DNA of 24,449 bases from an uncultured Bacilli bacterium (lineage in GTDB: Bacteria > Bacillota_I > Bacilli_A > RF39 > UBA660): contig CAKOIQ010000015.1 of assembly GCA_934086935.1 (NCBI GenBank), positions 1 through 24,449 of the forward strand. Reading direction: 5' to 3'. The notes beneath the pieces are model-generated. The model saw only the letters and a list, made by a program, of their open reading frames with translations, had not been told where the DNA came from and did not search any database. The translations under genes and the position numbers were made by a program. Below are positions 24,318 through 24,449 of the stretch, in pieces (the stretch's first letter is position 1; each line of letters starts with the position of its first letter).

Positions 24318-24337
24318 ACAAAAAAGTCTGCTTTTTT
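24311..24337 (+). terminator. Intrinsic terminator after the prepilin peptidase
   Basis: AAAGTAGAC (24311-24319) / GTCTGCTTT (24326-24334), one G:T pair, A6 loop, T-run to 24337. The stop codon TAG (24315-24317) is within the stem. Confidence 0.85.
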
Positions 24338-24338
24338 A

Positions 24339-24366
24339 TTGATTAATTTTTAAAAAAATATATAAT
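24339..24366 (+). promoter_or_regulatory. Promoter for the gene cut at the window end
   Basis: TTGATT (24339-24344), 16-base spacer, TATAAT (24361-24366), followed by AAAGGAAA before the ATG at 24388. Confidence 0.55.
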
Positions 24367-24387
24367 TTAAAATAAGAAAGGAAATAT

Positions 24388-24449
24388 ATGGAAATAAAAG
24401 AAGATTTAAATAAAAATATTCAAGATAATCTAAAATATATATTATCGGT
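24388..24449 (+). CDS. Start of an unidentified gene, cut by the window end
   Basis: ATG at 24388 preceded by AAAGGAAA and a promoter; the frame is open to the window end, giving MEIKEDLNKNIQDNLKYILS. Twenty residues are too few to assign a family. Its place after gspF and the prepilin peptidase makes a pilus-related gene possible, but a separate promoter and terminator argue against a shared transcript. Confidence 0.55.
   Translation, partial: MEIKEDLNKNIQDNLKYILS

Noticed and set aside
1..24449. Insertion sequences, prophage or other mobile elements.
   Set aside because: No transposase, integrase or phage-type protein, no target duplication, and composition looks even throughout; the window reads as ordinary chromosome.

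Overview
The window is strongly AT-rich and densely packed. It looks like chromosomal core DNA of a low-GC Firmicute, probably a Bacilli-grade relative of the Mollicutes such as the uncultured gut lineages. The reasons are Gram-positive style Shine-Dalgarno sites (AAGGAGG, GGTGAT), TTGACA/TATAAT promoters often with TGn, hairpin-plus-T terminators, the CdaA/CdaR pair, a SipW-type signal peptidase with matching cargo, and a YerB-like DUF3048 protein. The genetic code is standard: tryptophan is read from TGG and one gene (the ZIP transporter) ends in TGA. No transposon, phage, tRNA, rRNA or CRISPR array was seen, and no gene-free stretch exceeds about 190 bases.

Layout. 1-3993: the end of a DUF1846 gene, then tsaE on its own promoter and terminator, then an overlapping tsaB-rimI-tsaD unit; these make the t6A modification of tRNA. 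4087-4839: a monocistronic secreted protein with a SipW-type signal. 4851-6659: a ZIP metal transporter overlapping a patatin-like lipase. 6643-7427: a YebC/YeeN-type protein. 7447-9499: an OmpR-type response regulator and its histidine kinase. 9517-9589: a candidate small RNA or unusual terminator. 9622-11972: two tandem SipW-type secreted proteins (TasA/CalY-like) and the SipW-like signal peptidase. 11975-14428: two convergent membrane-anchored surface proteins sharing a bidirectional terminator. 14445-15940: a DUF3048 protein and a small Pro/Glu/Thr-rich membrane protein. 15969-18196: cdaA-cdaR for c-di-AMP synthesis. 18202-21591: a prepilin followed by gpmI and an AlgC/ManB-type phosphohexomutase. 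21547-21817: a small minus-strand gene. 21837-24337: a GspF/PilC-like protein with a long N-terminal extension and a prepilin peptidase. 24339-24449: promoter and start of another gene.

How it fits together. About half the window concerns the cell surface: a SipW/TasA-like export and fibre-type module next to a two-component system, a minimal type IV pilin or pseudopilin system split over two loci, and several anchored ectodomain proteins. Two of those anchored proteins appear to share with the prepilin a layout of membrane helix, helical stalk and C-terminal Cys pair, which is the most interesting lead here. The rest is housekeeping (t6A, c-di-AMP, glycolysis and sugar phosphate). Regulation is very compact: promoters sit a few bases before the ribosome site, and terminator stems routinely include the stop codon.
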